Shown: positions 63,862-64,000 of the stretch, in pieces
Layout: each line of letters opens with the position of its first letter
Position numbering within the stretch: the stretch's first letter is position 1
DNA from: Pseudomonas sp. GD03919
Lineage (GTDB): Bacteria; Pseudomonadota; Gammaproteobacteria; Pseudomonadales; Pseudomonadaceae
DNA: 64,000 nucleotides
Direction: 5' to 3'
NCBI RefSeq assembly: GCF_029814935.1
Contig: NZ_CP104582.1
Location: forward strand, 3,534,001 to 3,598,000
Notes under the pieces: model-generated
Databases searched by the model: none
Told to the model about the DNA's origin: nothing
What the model saw: only the letters and a program-made list of their open reading frames with translations
Position numbers and translations under genes: made by a program

Positions 63862-64000
63862 TGCACAGCGCCCTGTACAGCGGCTGGGTGCTGCATCGCC
63901 GCTTCGCCCCGCGCGCCCATGCCTTTCGCTATCGCATGGGCCTGCTGTACCTCGACCTCAGTGAGCAGGCGCAACTGTTCGCCCTGTCAACGCTGGCAGG
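63861..64000 (+). CDS. DUF1365 protein, 3' end outside window
   Basis: The first 46 codons read MHSALYSGWVLHRRFAPRAH then AFRYRMGLLYLDLSEQAQLF, the N-terminus of DUF1365, a family that follows FAD oxidoreductases and precedes cyclopropane-fatty-acid synthase genes in light-response clusters. ATG at 63,861 overlaps the upstream stop by one base. Truncated by the window edge. Confidence 0.8.
   Translation, partial: MHSALYSGWVLHRRFAPRAHAFRYRMGLLYLDLSEQAQLFALSTLA

Overview
The window is bacterial chromosome with high GC and a strong preference for G/C at third codon positions. The gene content points to Pseudomonas: olsBA next to a tandem universal stress protein, arcDABC, a PutA with an N-terminal ribbon-helix-helix domain, argP/argO, a dhcAB/atoB-type cluster, and REP elements of the GTAGCCCGGAT...ATCCGGGCTAC and GTAGGAGC...GCTCCTAC types. 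The mendocina/oleovorans/alcaliphila group is my best guess; this is inference, not a computed placement.

Bases 1 to about 11,930 are an accessory region and an insertion-sequence graveyard. It holds two IS66 transposase remnants, two IS21 (istA/istB) remnants, an IS5-family and an IS30-family element that have each lost the middle of the transposase, and the 5' end of an IS1182-type transposase. Between these lie a complete hipA-hipB (YjjJ-type) pair with three evenly spaced candidate operators, an intact alcohol dehydrogenase/monooxygenase/LysR cluster, a MobH relaxase (TraI) fragment from an integrative conjugative element, a luciferase-like pseudogene, a DUF6155-like gene pair, and the C-terminal piece of a GmrSD-type restriction enzyme. 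A LysR gene beheaded by the IS1182 fragment marks the return to core chromosome.

From about 12,000 the content is core. In order it carries an OsmC-YcaO fusion and a MobA-like nucleotidyltransferase; a LysR-controlled 3-oxoacid CoA-transferase/thiolase operon whose transporter atoE is broken; cardiolipin synthase B and YceI; a serine hydrolase pair; a metallo-beta-lactamase-fold protein; ornithine-lipid synthesis (olsB-olsA) with a candidate Pho box; a universal stress protein and a P-type ATPase sharing a candidate Anr box; acpH; an ArsR regulator and a XenB-type ene-reductase; a coiled-coil membrane protein; a 94-residue protein behind a strong RpoN-type promoter; argP/argO; putA with five GTTGCA operator motifs; the arginine deiminase operon arcDABC with an Anr-type box; a Tsx-like porin, transporters, a glutamine amidotransferase and hemH.

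The right end (58,000-64,000) is a tightly coupled light-response operon: DUF523/DUF1722 protein, LitR-like MerR regulator, photolyase, SnoaL-like protein, short-chain dehydrogenase, FAD oxidoreductase and the start of a DUF1365 gene, behind two copies of a TRTACA-N12-TGTACA box. Short non-autonomous elements (two with TAGCAGGC/GCCTGCTA ends, one with TCTGTACGAAA ends) and many REP hairpins fill the intergenic gaps. I see no rRNA or tRNA genes and no CRISPR array.
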